Virus record (IMG/VR): IMGVR_UViG_3300040806_002135
Location: 1-56,526 of that record
From: a virus
Reading direction: 5' to 3' (one strand)
DNA: 56,526 bases
Under the pieces are notes generated by a model. It had not been told where the DNA came from and did not search any database. It saw only the letters and a list, made by a program, of their open reading frames with translations. Below, in pieces: positions 21,901 through 31,305 of this stretch. Both the position numbers and the translations under genes were made by a program. The first letter of the stretch is position 1, and each line of letters starts with the position of its first letter.

Positions 21901-24900
21901 AGGAACATTTCTCAAAACATCTTTAACTGCTTTTTCAACATCATAGAGGCGAGGTTTTAAATCCTTGTTATCGTCCAAAACTCTTTGAACAATACTATTG
22001 TAATCTTTCTTGCTGATTCGGGCCGGAGGCTCTTTTAAATTTTCAGTCTTAAAACGTTCTTTTTCTTCGGCAGTCTGTTCTGCTCCTTCCTCCTCTTCCA
22101 CATCCCTTGTCCCTCGCTGTGCCCCCTCAATGATATTCCCATTCCCATCAACAAATTCCTGTTGAACCTGTTGCATGATTTTCTTCAACGCCGTTTCCGA
22201 ATACTGGCGCAGTCCCAGAGAACTCAGGACGTTCTGAACCAGATTTTCAAGGAATCCAACGTCTCTGGCTCCTGTTTCTGCAAAGTTCTTGGCAATGTAC
22301 TCTTCAATCTGGGTATTGCGGTCCTTGTTCACATAAGGCTGGGCATCTTTTGTCTTCAGCCATGCATCCACCTTTTTCCCATTCTTGATCCCAAAGTTCT
22401 TGATGAAGTCATTGAACTTTTCTCCCATCAGACCCCGTAGGCCAGCGTGGCCCAGTGCCTCATGGAAGGTGACTTCAACCATCCGATCCACTGCCTCACG
22501 GAGGTTCTTCCCTTGGATCTGATCGGCGATCAGCACAATGTTTCCGGTATCTGTCAGTGTGAATCCTTCTTCCAGGGAGTCTTCACGATTGGCCAGACCT
22601 GCTGCATCCCGATCCCGTCCCATTTCCTGCAGCTTGGCCACTGCTTCAGCCTTGTTGGCAACGACGGTCACCCGATCTCCGTTGGGGTCCAGCTTCTTGA
22701 GTACCGACTTGACTCCTTCCATTGCAGCCTTGACCTGCCGCGCCGTCAACTTCGTAGACGGACCTGCAGCATTGGTGGGACGGCTGGTGGCAGAGTAGGA
22801 GAAGCGTAGCCCCCGTGGGTTCCCATCGATAGTGTATTCTTCGTCACGGATATTGAACTCTTGTGCGTTGGGATCATAAAGACCCCCCTCATCAAATCCG
22901 ACTTCATTGGTCCCTCCAGACTCCCGCAAAGCGGCAGCGCCACGATCCTGCTCAATATCTGATCCTTGGTCTGCGATCAGTCGGGCTAGTTCTGATTGGG
23001 TGTCTGTTTCCGCAGTCTCAGAAAGTCCTTCGGCTTCCAGTGCAGCCAAGTCTTCTACCGATGGACCACTTTCCTCATCATAGATGGAAGCGAACTCCTC
23101 CAATGATGCAGTATCCACCGTCTCGGTTTCTAGCTTTGCGTTGGCAATTTCTTCCCTGGTAGCAAGTCCTCCTTCGCGGAGTTGTTGGAGCAGTTGCTGG
23201 GCTAACCGTAGTTGACTGATTTCATCATCAGGATTGAGTGCTTGGCGGTTTACTTCTTTTCGGAAAAGACCGTTGAAGCGTTGGCGATCTGCCAGCGGAA
23301 GTGCTTCCACTGCATTGCCCACTTCCTGCTCCAACCGATCCACTTCTGCTTGGTAAGGTTTGTATGCCTCTCCAACCTGGTTATCCAGTTTGTTAAACGC
23401 CACCCTAAGATCATAAAGTCTTTTCCTTTCTGCATTTTCTTCGGGAGTTAAATTGTCTTTATTAAATTTCCCGTTCTTTTTCCCCTTTTCGACCAAAGCC
23501 TTGTGTTTTGCACCAGCCTGTTCTGCCTCAATCCCCATCTCCTCCTGCTGCCTCTCCAAATCAAGGATAGCCTGGAACTCAGAACTCAGGTTACTGGATG
23601 TTTCCTCCGGTAATCTTTCCGGTAAGGGTGCTGTTTCTTCGACAACAGGTTCTGTTTGATTTAATTCAGCAAGGCGTTCATCAATTTTTTCCTTTAGACT
23701 TTTATTGGATGCCAGTTCAGCTTTGGTGGGATCTGTTTGAAAAGCCTCATCCATTAGTTGGGCTGCTCTTTCAAGTTTTTGACGATCCCTAGAATAACCT
23801 AAGTTACTATAAATAGTGGCTAGTTCTATTTTTCCTTCAGGCGATGTCAGATCAATTTGACTTTCCCCACTTTGCAAGGCTTCAAAAGGAATATCTCCTG
23901 GTAGATACCCGTAGTCCTTTTTGAGGTTGCCTTCAAGTAATCTGGCTATTTCAAATGCAGCATTGTCCTGATCGTAAATTTGGCCTACAGAAGCTTGACG
24001 ATCCGCTTTTAATTTTAAGTTCTCGTCAAGTTTCCCGATGGCTTGGGCTTTGCTGTAGAAGATTCCCCTTGGAAAAACTTTGCGCGGGACTACCAAGTTT
24101 GGAGCCTGTTCCACCGATGCCAACAACTTGCTCAAGGCAGGTGCAATTTGTTGAACCTGTTCTGGATTGGCTAGTCGGTACGGGTTGATTTCCGCAATCA
24201 GTTCTTCCGCACTCAGCAAATAGTTGAAGAACTGCTTGTCAATATTCCGACCTTCAGTATCCGCTTCTTGCACCCGTTGTCGCAACCCAGGGTAGAGAAA
24301 TTCTTCAATAGCCTTGAGTTCATTCCTGACGGCACTGTTTGCGTTGATTTTATCGCCTAGCAAAGAATGGGAGGCGTGTCCGAATTCATGGGCTAGTAAA
24401 TATCCGATTCTGGATTTATCTGAATCAAATTCACTACGGCCAGAGATTCCTACTCCTCCATTAAAGTGTCCGGCAGACCAGCTAGTCAATCCTTCAAACA
24501 CAAAAACGTTTGGAAGAGCCTGAGAGTATCTTGATTGAATCAAACCATCGATACCATCATCTAAAACTGGTTTTTGGTCTTGGTATCCAATCTCCTCAAA
24601 TTTCTCTCTGACTCTTTGAGGATTAGTGATTATTTCTTCTTCTGTGCCTCCACTGGGACGGGCATTCTCATCAAACGGAGCATCCGGCTCCAAGTCCGGC
24701 TGATCTCTCCGATTCACCAACGTTGGGGCTTCTGGTGGAGCAAATATATTTTTTGGGATTGCTCCAGCAGTATCGTCCGTTACCCGCCCATTGTTCGTTT
24801 TACCCTCTTTATTAATTGCAGGTAGAACTGGAGTTTCTGGAGCGACAGTCTCCTGTTCCAGTGGAGACTGAAACGCTGGGCCTTCCTCGGTAGTGGAGGC

Positions 24901-26619
24901 GCTGGTTTCTGTGGGCACAGGGTAGTTGTACTGCTCCTGCTGCCCGATCTGGCTAGGAGTTGGAGCCGTTGGTTCCACAGGCTGATCCATAGGACCAGCA
25001 GGCATTTCGATTGCCGAATCCCGCATGGTGAATTCGGGCTGTGGATCTGGTTCGGGGGCAGGCCGTTCGGGGGCAGTAGGTAGGCGGGAGTCAAATCCGC
25101 CTTCCTTCATTGTAAAGTCTACATCTTCTCCAGGTTGCTTCTGACGGCCAAACCTGAACGTTGGATCTGTAATCTCTTCGCCGTCTTGCCATAATCCAGA
25201 CTTTGGAATTCGGAACGCTTCGGCTTCTCTTTCCCCTGGAAGTTTGTCGTCTGCGATTTGTTTCCGTTGTGTGTCTGCTGTCGGAGCCGTTCTTTCAGAA
25301 GTGGCAGTAGTCGAGGTTCCAGAGGAAGCAGCAGGCGTCGCTTCATTCTTGGCTCTGGCCATCTCGTTGGTGGTCTTAAAGCGTTCTCGGATGGCTTGGG
25401 CCTCCAGTTTCATCAACTGCAGGGCATCCTTTTCACGTTGGACTTGTTCCTTGCGTTGTCGGGCTTGTTCCTCTGCTTGAGATTTCTGTATTCGTTCGGC
25501 TTCTTCCAGAGCAGCCTGTTGTTGGGCAGCCGCAAGAGTCTCTTGTCGCTGTGCCTCCAACGCATCGTTGGCGCTGACGGCGTTATACGCAGCATCTTGT
25601 GTCCTGCGTCTGAGGTCGGTGGCCACCGGATCAACACGGGAGTCTGCGGCCGCCAGTGCACCCTCGGCCACCGTAGGAACTGCTTCTGAAATTAATCCCA
25701 CCAGCATGGAGTTTCGGGCTTCTGGAGTGCTGAAGCGTCCGGTGAATTGTTCCATCGGGTTGCCGGTGGCGGTTTCACTGACTTCGTACTGTCGGCCTTC
25801 CTGCAATGCTCCTGATCCAGCCTGCAACCCCCCGATGGTTCCGTATCGTGCGGCTCTTCCTGCGTTCGGGAGTAGCCCCTTGGCGATGGCTCCAGAGGCT
25901 CCTTGGACTCCAGCAAGAGCAACCAGTTCGGGGTCCGTCAGGTTGGCAATGGCAACTTCATCGGCTTCCTTCTTGGCCTGTTTTGCAGCCTGATCTTCGG
26001 GCATCCCCTGCCGCATGTAGTACTGTTTGCGGTCACTGTAGGTACTGCCTCCTTCCAACGCTGCATTGGCTGCCAGCACACCAGCAAAACCACCAACGGC
26101 CCCAGGGACACCTCCGGTGGCTGCACCAATCAACGGTGGAACAATAGCAGGAGCAGATCCGATTGTTTCTTCCCCAGCCTGCAGAAGCAGATCATCAACT
26201 CTTCCCAAATATCCTTGTCTCTCCTGCTCCTCTGGCGAAGCGTAAGGCGCAGGAGATCGTTCCAGCAGTTGCCGGTTCCGTGCGGCCATGTCCTGGCCAA
26301 ATCCTTCCAGCCCTTCTGATCCCAGACTTCGTCCGAAATACTCTGCCATTGCGCCGACATTCATCCCAAACTTATCAGCCCCTCGCCCTGCTGCTGCCGG
26401 AACCCGCTCACTGAGGAATCCTCCCTCTTGAATGGGTTCTGGCCCCAGCAGGGACATGGTGACCTCGTATCTTGTGTCCTCATCTTCATTGGGAACTCCG
26501 ATACTGTCCATTTCCCGATTCAGCCGATCCCGCCTCCGTCGGTAGTCTTCCAGCACATTGCCGGTTTCGGGGACATAACTAAGTTTTCGTTCAAGATATT
26601 GTCGTGCTTGTGGAGTCAT
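18997..26619 (-). CDS. Giant polyvalent virion protein with two HExxH motifs, 2,540 residues
   Basis: This is the last gene of the late operon, the place of T7 gp16-like ejected proteins. A Gly/Ala-rich hydrophobic region lies at about residues 150-270 (PAIVPPLIGAATGG...). A long charged, low-complexity part (about 340-680) follows. HEFGH (about 744-748) and HEALGH (about 1386-1391) are zinc-peptidase signatures, each within its own domain. The C-terminal third, including a hydrophobic helix near 2216 (ILKGGLLLGTAQALL), resembles LPD38, a large polyvalent protein-associated domain. It is probably packaged and injected with the DNA, making a channel and acting on host proteins or wall crosslinks. 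No lysozyme or transglycosylase domain was recognised. Confidence 0.7.
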   Translation of the reverse strand: MTPQARQYLERKLSYVPETGNVLEDYRRRRDRLNREMDSIGVPNEDEDTRYEVTMSLLGPEPIQEGGFLSERVPAAAGRGADKFGMNVGAMAEYFGRSLGSEGLEGFGQDMAARNRQLLERSPAPYASPEEQERQGYLGRVDDLLLQAGEETIGSAPAIVPPLIGAATGGVPGAVGGFAGVLAANAALEGGSTYSDRKQYYMRQGMPEDQAAKQAKKEADEVAIANLTDPELVALAGVQGASGAIAKGLLPNAGRAARYGTIGGLQAGSGALQEGRQYEVSETATGNPMEQFTGRFSTPEARNSMLVGLISEAVPTVAEGALAAADSRVDPVATDLRRRTQDAAYNAVSANDALEAQRQETLAAAQQQAALEEAERIQKSQAEEQARQRKEQVQREKDALQLMKLEAQAIRERFKTTNEMARAKNEATPAASSGTSTTATSERTAPTADTQRKQIADDKLPGEREAEAFRIPKSGLWQDGEEITDPTFRFGRQKQPGEDVDFTMKEGGFDSRLPTAPERPAPEPDPQPEFTMRDSAIEMPAGPMDQPVEPTAPTPSQIGQQEQYNYPVPTETSASTTEEGPAFQSPLEQETVAPETPVLPAINKEGKTNNGRVTDDTAGAIPKNIFAPPEAPTLVNRRDQPDLEPDAPFDENARPSGGTEEEIITNPQRVREKFEEIGYQDQKPVLDDGIDGLIQSRYSQALPNVFVFEGLTSWSAGHFNGGVGISGRSEFDSDKSRIGYLLAHEFGHASHSLLGDKINANSAVRNELKAIEEFLYPGLRQRVQEADTEGRNIDKQFFNYLLSAEELIAEINPYRLANPEQVQQIAPALSKLLASVEQAPNLVVPRKVFPRGIFYSKAQAIGKLDENLKLKADRQASVGQIYDQDNAAFEIARLLEGNLKKDYGYLPGDIPFEALQSGESQIDLTSPEGKIELATIYSNLGYSRDRQKLERAAQLMDEAFQTDPTKAELASNKSLKEKIDERLAELNQTEPVVEETAPLPERLPEETSSNLSSEFQAILDLERQQEEMGIEAEQAGAKHKALVEKGKKNGKFNKDNLTPEENAERKRLYDLRVAFNKLDNQVGEAYKPYQAEVDRLEQEVGNAVEALPLADRQRFNGLFRKEVNRQALNPDDEISQLRLAQQLLQQLREGGLATREEIANAKLETETVDTASLEEFASIYDEESGPSVEDLAALEAEGLSETAETDTQSELARLIADQGSDIEQDRGAAALRESGGTNEVGFDEGGLYDPNAQEFNIRDEEYTIDGNPRGLRFSYSATSRPTNAAGPSTKLTARQVKAAMEGVKSVLKKLDPNGDRVTVVANKAEAVAKLQEMGRDRDAAGLANREDSLEEGFTLTDTGNIVLIADQIQGKNLREAVDRMVEVTFHEALGHAGLRGLMGEKFNDFIKNFGIKNGKKVDAWLKTKDAQPYVNKDRNTQIEEYIAKNFAETGARDVGFLENLVQNVLSSLGLRQYSETALKKIMQQVQQEFVDGNGNIIEGAQRGTRDVEEEEGAEQTAEEKERFKTENLKEPPARISKKDYNSIVQRVLDDNKDLKPRLYDVEKAVKDVLRNVPSDRRATYLKEQTTDFVVGSGNKAKAKPEEYREIPIESGVSPREALVGRINQELRDRIEYGSARVRYSSRPTSNLIGGQVPLSNWTTPTESKIDDYLYTMQDKMIDTKRVVESIKEAVGNIDERWNPYLQEELYHGRTAKETKDFLTNELQPLMEDLQRFGVSIKDFDNYLWNRHAEERNIQMAKVNPDMPDKGSGRTTAEARDYLANLSPQKRRVFEQLAQRVDNITSQTRQILKDSSLESAETVDTWEDVYKKYVPLLREEFDFQPMQPGAGIGQGYDVRNPASRRAVGSERGVIDVLANVALQRERAITRSNKNKVAQAVYGLAAQNPNTDFWLVIDPAGQKDVRQLAQTLKNMGLPSDMAENFAKEPVTSSTDTRTGLKVSRINASIRNSDNYLSTRINGQDKFVIFNAKNPSSQRMVRSLKNLDADQLGRVMGILGNVTRWMTSVNTQYNPIFGVVNLIRDVQGALINLTSTPIGNKQRQVFAGTPLALKGIYAVLRKDTNRQNQYSQLWEEFQQEGGQTGYKDMFARSDERATALEKELKGLSAGKPMKTLNAIRDWLSDYNEAMENAVRLSAYKVAKEEGMSKQAAASLAKNLTVNFNRKGQIATQAGALYSFFNAAVQGTARMYETMKGPAGAKILKGGLLLGTAQALLLEAADFDEDEPPYFVREKNIILPLVGGGYLTIPMPLGLHIIPNTSRILTEFVLSGGRDTAKRVGQFTGSFLDAFNPIGNAGWSVQTIAPTVADPLVALSENRDWTGSPIAKEDMVSTRPTPGYTRAKDTASTLNTYLAYFLNAASGGTDYQKGLFSPTPDQLDYLVGQAFGGVGRELLKAEQTLSSAVTGEELPPYKIPLAGRFYGNTESSAATSNRFYTNITRLNEHEAEVNGRRANRENVAEYLREFPEARLAGFAGQVETAVRKLQKRKREMLKKNASRSSIEAIEKLITRRMQTLNDRVERFAQTAD

Positions 26620-26631
26620 TATTGGCCTTTA

Positions 26632-28932
26632 CTATTGAATCTTCGCTTGATTTGCCATTTCCTCCTCGTTCCTCCTTAGATCATCTATTCTGTTTTTAAG
26701 GATGTTATAATTTGGGATAATGTCCTCCAAGTAGATTTTGGTCAGTTTGCTCTTTGGATTTGCCAAGTCAGTTGCCTTGAATTCACCTTTAGTAAATCCA
26801 TCGGAAATTTTTGAAAGAGCGTCACGCAGGGCTACATAGTTATCTCGGATTCCTCTTCCATAAGCGACACGATCAAATTGTCTGAAACTATTGATCATAG
26901 TTCCGATAGATCTCATCCGTTCGTCAGCCATTTCCAATCTTTTATTGTAAGCATCCTGCTCTTCGGGAGTTAGTTTTTCAGAAGCTTGTGCTTCCATTTT
27001 TTCGTTTTGCCGTTTGACGGTGGTTGTCCCCTCAGAAACCTTTTTTGCGGTTTCATCCATTGGGGTAGTCAATCCGATTTTTTCAAGAAATCCTGTGTCT
27101 TCTGGAGGATTGTCCGTGTTCCGTACATCCTGCTTGGCAAGTTGCTTGAGAGTAGCCTGATCCTTAATGGTGTCCTTGCGGAAATCCTTAAAGAAAGGAG
27201 CGGCTTCGGCTTGTAGTTGTTGCAATTGTCCTTGCAATTCCTGTTTTTTGACAGGATCTGTTTCTGCAAAAAGTCTTGTCAGAAGGGTATTGTATTGAGA
27301 AGCGTATTGTTGGACTTTCCTTGACTCCTCGTTATTGGGAAAGGCTTCGGCAAGTTCTAATGCTTCAACAATTTCTCCTTCGGATAAAGTGGGTCCTCCT
27401 TTTGGAATGAATCCACTTCCTCCTGCTTCGGGGGGATTTCCTGCGTTGTTTCCACTTCTCAGATCATCATAATTCGGTATGGGAACCGTACCGGCTCTGG
27501 GACCATAGGTTTCATCTGCCATTTCTCTGGCAAGCTTGAGTGCATTCTGAGTTTGCAACTCATCAGCAAAGCCAACATCTGGAGTCAAGGTATCCAGAAA
27601 GTCTTTGAATCCGTCTTGCCATCGTTGAATTCGTTTAGCTTCCTTTTCCTCTGGAGTCAGATCTTTGAGTTTATCGGCGTATGCTAGTTCCTTTTTCTTC
27701 AATTCGGATTGCAGGTTGGCTAAGGCTATGGCCTTGCCTGTGTCCAATCCCATGCTTTCCCGAAGGTAATCTATTTTCCTTCTTTGTTCGTCATCCCCAA
27801 TTTGATTGCTCCTTTTCACAACGAGGGGAGTCAGTCTATCGTACTTGTTAACATCAATGTCAGCAGCATCCTGTCCACGCTGTTGCAACGCTTTTGTGGT
27901 GACCCCTTCCTGTTGTTGAAATCGGTTTATAAACCCAGGAGTCAGTCTATCGTACTTGTTAACATCAATGTCAGCAGCATCCTGTCCACGCTGTTTCTGT
28001 TCGGTTGTGTCAATCCCTGCTCTTTTCCCATAACTTTCGTCTTGAATGTCCGCCTGACCTTGAGCCAACTCCAATTTTGGCTCAATGGAATCTCGCAAAA
28101 ATTCAAGTTGAGCAATATTTTCTACGCCAAGTTTTTGTCTTAGCCTTTCAATAACATAGGAAGTTTGATCTCCAAAAATTTTGTTATCAATTCTTCCTTT
28201 ATTTAACTGGGCCTCTCCTTCCACAGTTCGTATCAGTTTTTGCAAATCTTCATTGCCAAGTGTTTGGAACAAAGAATCAATTTCGGCTTTTGTTTTAGCG
28301 TTTTGAAGCTTTCCAACAAAATCTAAGTTAGTTTGGGCTGTATCAATTCCTCTCTGTTTCAGAGCATCCGTCAAAAAGCCCATCTCTGCCTGCTTGTCTT
28401 TCAAAGCATACGCTTCCTTCGTAGACTCAGGGCTCACACTGGCAGGTTGAAAGTATCCGATGGGTTCATCGTCAAAGGCTGTCCCAGGCTCTCCAATAAA
28501 AGGAACGCCGGTTCTAGGGTTGATTAGCTTTTTGGCATAGGTTCCCGTTCGATCTGGAAGATCCAAGACAGATTCATCACGGCCCATGTTGAGGAATCCT
28601 GTTTTGTTGAATTCCTGTTTCATGTTTGCGTAATCTTGGTCCAGCAAGTTAATCTGGCCTTGAACGTTTTTGTAATCATCCGTTCTTGGATCAGCAGTAT
28701 TTCTTAGGTTGACCAACTGATCCCGCTGGGTCTTATACCTCTCCTCAAAATCCTTGAGTTGCTGATTCCCCTGGTCCACATTGTACTTGGCCAGCCTACC
28801 GATGACACTTCCCAGGTTCTGGTACTGTTCCCGTTCTCTACGGTTCCGCTCTTCCAACCCAGCCCGTTGGGCGTCAAACATGTTCTGATACAGTTGTTGG
28901 GGAAGAAACCCTGCGTTGTAATTGATTGCCAT
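26632..28932 (-). CDS. Internal virion protein, 766 residues
   Basis: The protein is Gln/Asp/Lys-rich and almost wholly helical, with coiled-coil character (ERNRREREQYQNLG, LEQYKTQ-like runs). It resembles podovirus internal-core proteins in size and place, between the 671-residue and 2,540-residue genes. The N-terminus MAINYNAGFLPQQLYQNMFDA is like other marine-phage internal proteins. The sequence QRGQDAADIDVNKYDRLTP occurs twice, coded by a perfect 58-bp repeat. It probably forms part of the ejection complex; this is inferred from context. Confidence 0.55.
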   Translation of the reverse strand: MAINYNAGFLPQQLYQNMFDAQRAGLEERNRREREQYQNLGSVIGRLAKYNVDQGNQQLKDFEERYKTQRDQLVNLRNTADPRTDDYKNVQGQINLLDQDYANMKQEFNKTGFLNMGRDESVLDLPDRTGTYAKKLINPRTGVPFIGEPGTAFDDEPIGYFQPASVSPESTKEAYALKDKQAEMGFLTDALKQRGIDTAQTNLDFVGKLQNAKTKAEIDSLFQTLGNEDLQKLIRTVEGEAQLNKGRIDNKIFGDQTSYVIERLRQKLGVENIAQLEFLRDSIEPKLELAQGQADIQDESYGKRAGIDTTEQKQRGQDAADIDVNKYDRLTPGFINRFQQQEGVTTKALQQRGQDAADIDVNKYDRLTPLVVKRSNQIGDDEQRRKIDYLRESMGLDTGKAIALANLQSELKKKELAYADKLKDLTPEEKEAKRIQRWQDGFKDFLDTLTPDVGFADELQTQNALKLAREMADETYGPRAGTVPIPNYDDLRSGNNAGNPPEAGGSGFIPKGGPTLSEGEIVEALELAEAFPNNEESRKVQQYASQYNTLLTRLFAETDPVKKQELQGQLQQLQAEAAPFFKDFRKDTIKDQATLKQLAKQDVRNTDNPPEDTGFLEKIGLTTPMDETAKKVSEGTTTVKRQNEKMEAQASEKLTPEEQDAYNKRLEMADERMRSIGTMINSFRQFDRVAYGRGIRDNYVALRDALSKISDGFTKGEFKATDLANPKSKLTKIYLEDIIPNYNILKNRIDDLRRNEEEMANQAKIQ
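27827..27995. repeat. Perfect 58-bp direct repeat within internal virion gene
   Basis: 27827-27884 and 27938-27995 are identical over 58 bp and start 111 bp (37 codons) apart, so the frame is kept. The identity at DNA level, including third positions, points to a recent duplication or gene conversion. Confidence 0.85.
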
Positions 28933-28934
28933 TC

Positions 28935-30950
28935 TTATGCTCCTGGTGATCCGAACAAGCTGACACTATTTGGCATCACTGCATCTGCCAGTGATGTAAA
29001 TTGTTGGAATCCTGTGGGCCGATTGTAGTTGGCCATATTGCCTTGGAAGTTCATTCCGGCGGCAGCCAGCCTTGCCTGATCCATCGTGTTGGACCGGGCA
29101 ACGTAGTCCTGCAGTTGTCGGTCATACATGCCTGCCATGAAACCAGCGTTGTTCAATCCCATGCCGGACATGTTATTGATCATAGCCCCTTGGTTGTTCA
29201 GCAGGTTCCCTTGGTTCATGACCATGTTGGCCTGTTGTCCGTAATTCTGTCCCATCTGGTTGAGAGCCCCCAGTTGCTGGTTGTACCCCTGCATCTGATT
29301 GCCAAGCATGTTGGCCCTCATTCCCTGTCCTGCCAGTGTGTTGTTGAGGAATCCGGCCTGTTGCCCCAACAGATTGCTCTGTGCCCCCAAGTTCTGGCCT
29401 CGCTGACCTAAAAATCCAGCTTGGGCTTGAAGATCGTTGAGGCCACTGTTGTTGAGGTTCCCCTGCTGGGAAAGCAGGTTTCCGATCTGACCCTGTGCCC
29501 CCAGTTGCTGACCTACCTGTCCAGCCTCGGCACTCAGCGCATTGAGGCGGTTGCCGATCATGTTGGATTGATTGTTGATCAGATTTGCTCGGTTGTTGAC
29601 CATGCCGGATTGCAGACCCGCCTGCTGTGCGGTCAGTCCGGCGGCTTGGGCTGCAGAAGATCCAGCCTGCCCCATCAGGTTGGCCTGTTGTCCCAGCAAT
29701 CCAGCCTCCTGTCCGGCTAGATTGGCCTGCATTCCCAGCGCATTCCCACGTTGGTTCAGCAGGTTTGCTTCCTGCCCAACGCCTGCCTGTGTGGCCTGAT
29801 TCAACCCCGAACGTTGGGACAGGAATCCACCCTGTTGCCCCATCATTCCCTGTCGATTCTGGATACTCTGGTTGGCTGCCGTCAGTTGGTCCTGCCGTGC
29901 TGCTTCAGCCGCCGCTGTCTTTCTGTCTCCAGCGGCTCCAGCCAGCATTCGCTGGGCATCCCGTGCGTCTCCGCCAGCCTGTGCAATGGCCCGACGTTGG
30001 GCGGCTTCTGCTCCACGTTCCTGTCCCTTACGAGCCTGCTCGGCCAGTCCAGCGTACATTCCCTGGTCTTGGGTCAGGGCGGCAATGTCTCCAGCCTGTC
30101 CTTGCAGTCCTGCTGCATCGGAAATCATCCCCTCCTGCCCTTGGCGCAGCCGCTGGGATACCTCTCGGAGGGCATTGGTATCAGAGTACTGATCTGCAGC
30201 CTGTCCTCTCAGGGAACCCAAGTCGGATCGCAGTTTCTGGGCATCAGACGCCAATCCGGCAACATTCTGTCCTGTCTGACGAACGGTTCCAATGTCACCA
30301 CTCAGATTGGTGTTGATCCCTTGGAGATCCTGATCCAATCCTCCCAGCTTTGCTCCCATCCCACGATACTCGTTGCCTGCCTGTTGCATCCGATTGCCAA
30401 TGTTCCCTGACATGTCCGACAAACTGTTGATGCGCCCTTCCAGACCACCCATCCGGCCCATGATGTTCCCACGGTTTTGCCCAATGGCATTCACTCCTTG
30501 ACCCAGTTGACCCAGTGCTTGGTTCAACCCTTGGTATCCTCCGGCCAGTGCTGCCGACTGCTGTCCCAGCCCACCGAATCCTCCGATGGTCCCCTGCATG
30601 TCATTACTGATATCGCCGTAGGCGTTGATTCCTCCGGCAATGTTGCCCATCTGCTCACCGATCTGAGCATTGAGGCCCCCGAAGTTTGCCCCCAGATTGT
30701 TCAGTTGCCCACGCAGTGGGCTATAGCCACCTTGCAAGCCCTGCATTTGTCCAATAAATCCCTGCTGCTGCTGATTTGTCGTATCTCCCAAGGATTGATA
30801 CTGCTGCAGCATTCGGTCACGGTTCCCTCGCAACTGGTCGTATTCCTGTTGATTGAATCCTAACTGTGCTGCTGACATGGAAGGAGCCTGACGGTCCCAT
30901 CCCATGAATCCGTGAAAGGCGTCTTGAACTCCGCTGACAACTCCACCCAT
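28935..30950 (-). CDS. Gln/Gly/Asn-rich repetitive internal virion protein, 671 residues
   Basis: After an N-terminal MGGVVSGVQDAFHGFMGWD, nearly the whole protein is built from irregular repeats of about 7-11 residues such as LGQQAGLL, LNQRGNALG and LMGQAGS, spaced like a long coiled coil or a glycine-zipper helix. It is rich in Q, G, N, L and A, with no Cys. The 3' end has a more ordered tail (YDRQLQDYVARSNTMDQARLA). Position suggests the counterpart of T7 gp14/gp15-type core or ejection proteins. Its strong composition bias makes several long antisense frames, which I reject. Confidence 0.55.
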   Translation of the reverse strand: MGGVVSGVQDAFHGFMGWDRQAPSMSAAQLGFNQQEYDQLRGNRDRMLQQYQSLGDTTNQQQQGFIGQMQGLQGGYSPLRGQLNNLGANFGGLNAQIGEQMGNIAGGINAYGDISNDMQGTIGGFGGLGQQSAALAGGYQGLNQALGQLGQGVNAIGQNRGNIMGRMGGLEGRINSLSDMSGNIGNRMQQAGNEYRGMGAKLGGLDQDLQGINTNLSGDIGTVRQTGQNVAGLASDAQKLRSDLGSLRGQAADQYSDTNALREVSQRLRQGQEGMISDAAGLQGQAGDIAALTQDQGMYAGLAEQARKGQERGAEAAQRRAIAQAGGDARDAQRMLAGAAGDRKTAAAEAARQDQLTAANQSIQNRQGMMGQQGGFLSQRSGLNQATQAGVGQEANLLNQRGNALGMQANLAGQEAGLLGQQANLMGQAGSSAAQAAGLTAQQAGLQSGMVNNRANLINNQSNMIGNRLNALSAEAGQVGQQLGAQGQIGNLLSQQGNLNNSGLNDLQAQAGFLGQRGQNLGAQSNLLGQQAGFLNNTLAGQGMRANMLGNQMQGYNQQLGALNQMGQNYGQQANMVMNQGNLLNNQGAMINNMSGMGLNNAGFMAGMYDRQLQDYVARSNTMDQARLAAAGMNFQGNMANYNRPTGFQQFTSLADAVMPNSVSLFGSPGA

Positions 30951-30951
30951 A

Positions 30952-31305
30952 TTATAACTCCTTGCTAAGTACGACTTGTTTTCGCTGTTTGTAATCTTTT
31001 AGGACTCTGGACCACCCTGGTCTTGCCGTCATGGTTGCTCGGATGCAGCCGACGTGTCTTGCCCAGTCTTCAATCTCAGGTTTCATAAGTTCATTTATTT
31101 CGTTTAGGTTCCCTCCGGCAAAGAGCCAGACCAGATGTCTTCCATTCCCCACATCCACCACGTTGGTCACAAGTGCGGACTGTTCTCCACGCCAAAGCTG
31201 AAACTGCCCCTGTTTGATCTTTGTCAACACCCACTCCACGGTTGTGTCTCTTTCGCGTTCAATCGCTGGCCTCAAGAGGCGGACACTGTCTGCCAGTCCA
31301 ATCAT
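30952..31305 (-). CDS. GNAT-like podovirus virion-region protein, 117 residues
   Basis: The protein has GQFQLWRGEQSALVTNVV, then HLVWLFAGGNLNEI and IEDWARHVGCIRATMTARPGWSRVL. This pattern (G...W.g..sa.vT, laGG.l.ei, iE.wA...GC....R.GW..vl.d) is a recurrent family annotated as acetyltransferase-like beside podovirus internal protein genes. A canonical acetyl-CoA P-loop is not clear, so enzymatic activity is doubtful. It overlaps the upstream gene by 4 nt. Confidence 0.6.
   Translation of the reverse strand: MIGLADSVRLLRPAIERERDTTVEWVLTKIKQGQFQLWRGEQSALVTNVVDVGNGRHLVWLFAGGNLNEINELMKPEIEDWARHVGCIRATMTARPGWSRVLKDYKQRKQVVLSKEL

Noticed and set aside
29627-30410. Long rightward frames of 219-229 codons opposite the 671-residue gene
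   Set aside because: They come from the strong codon and composition bias of a repetitive Gln/Gly-rich gene and look unlike real proteins (Pro/Ser/Leu/Cys-rich).
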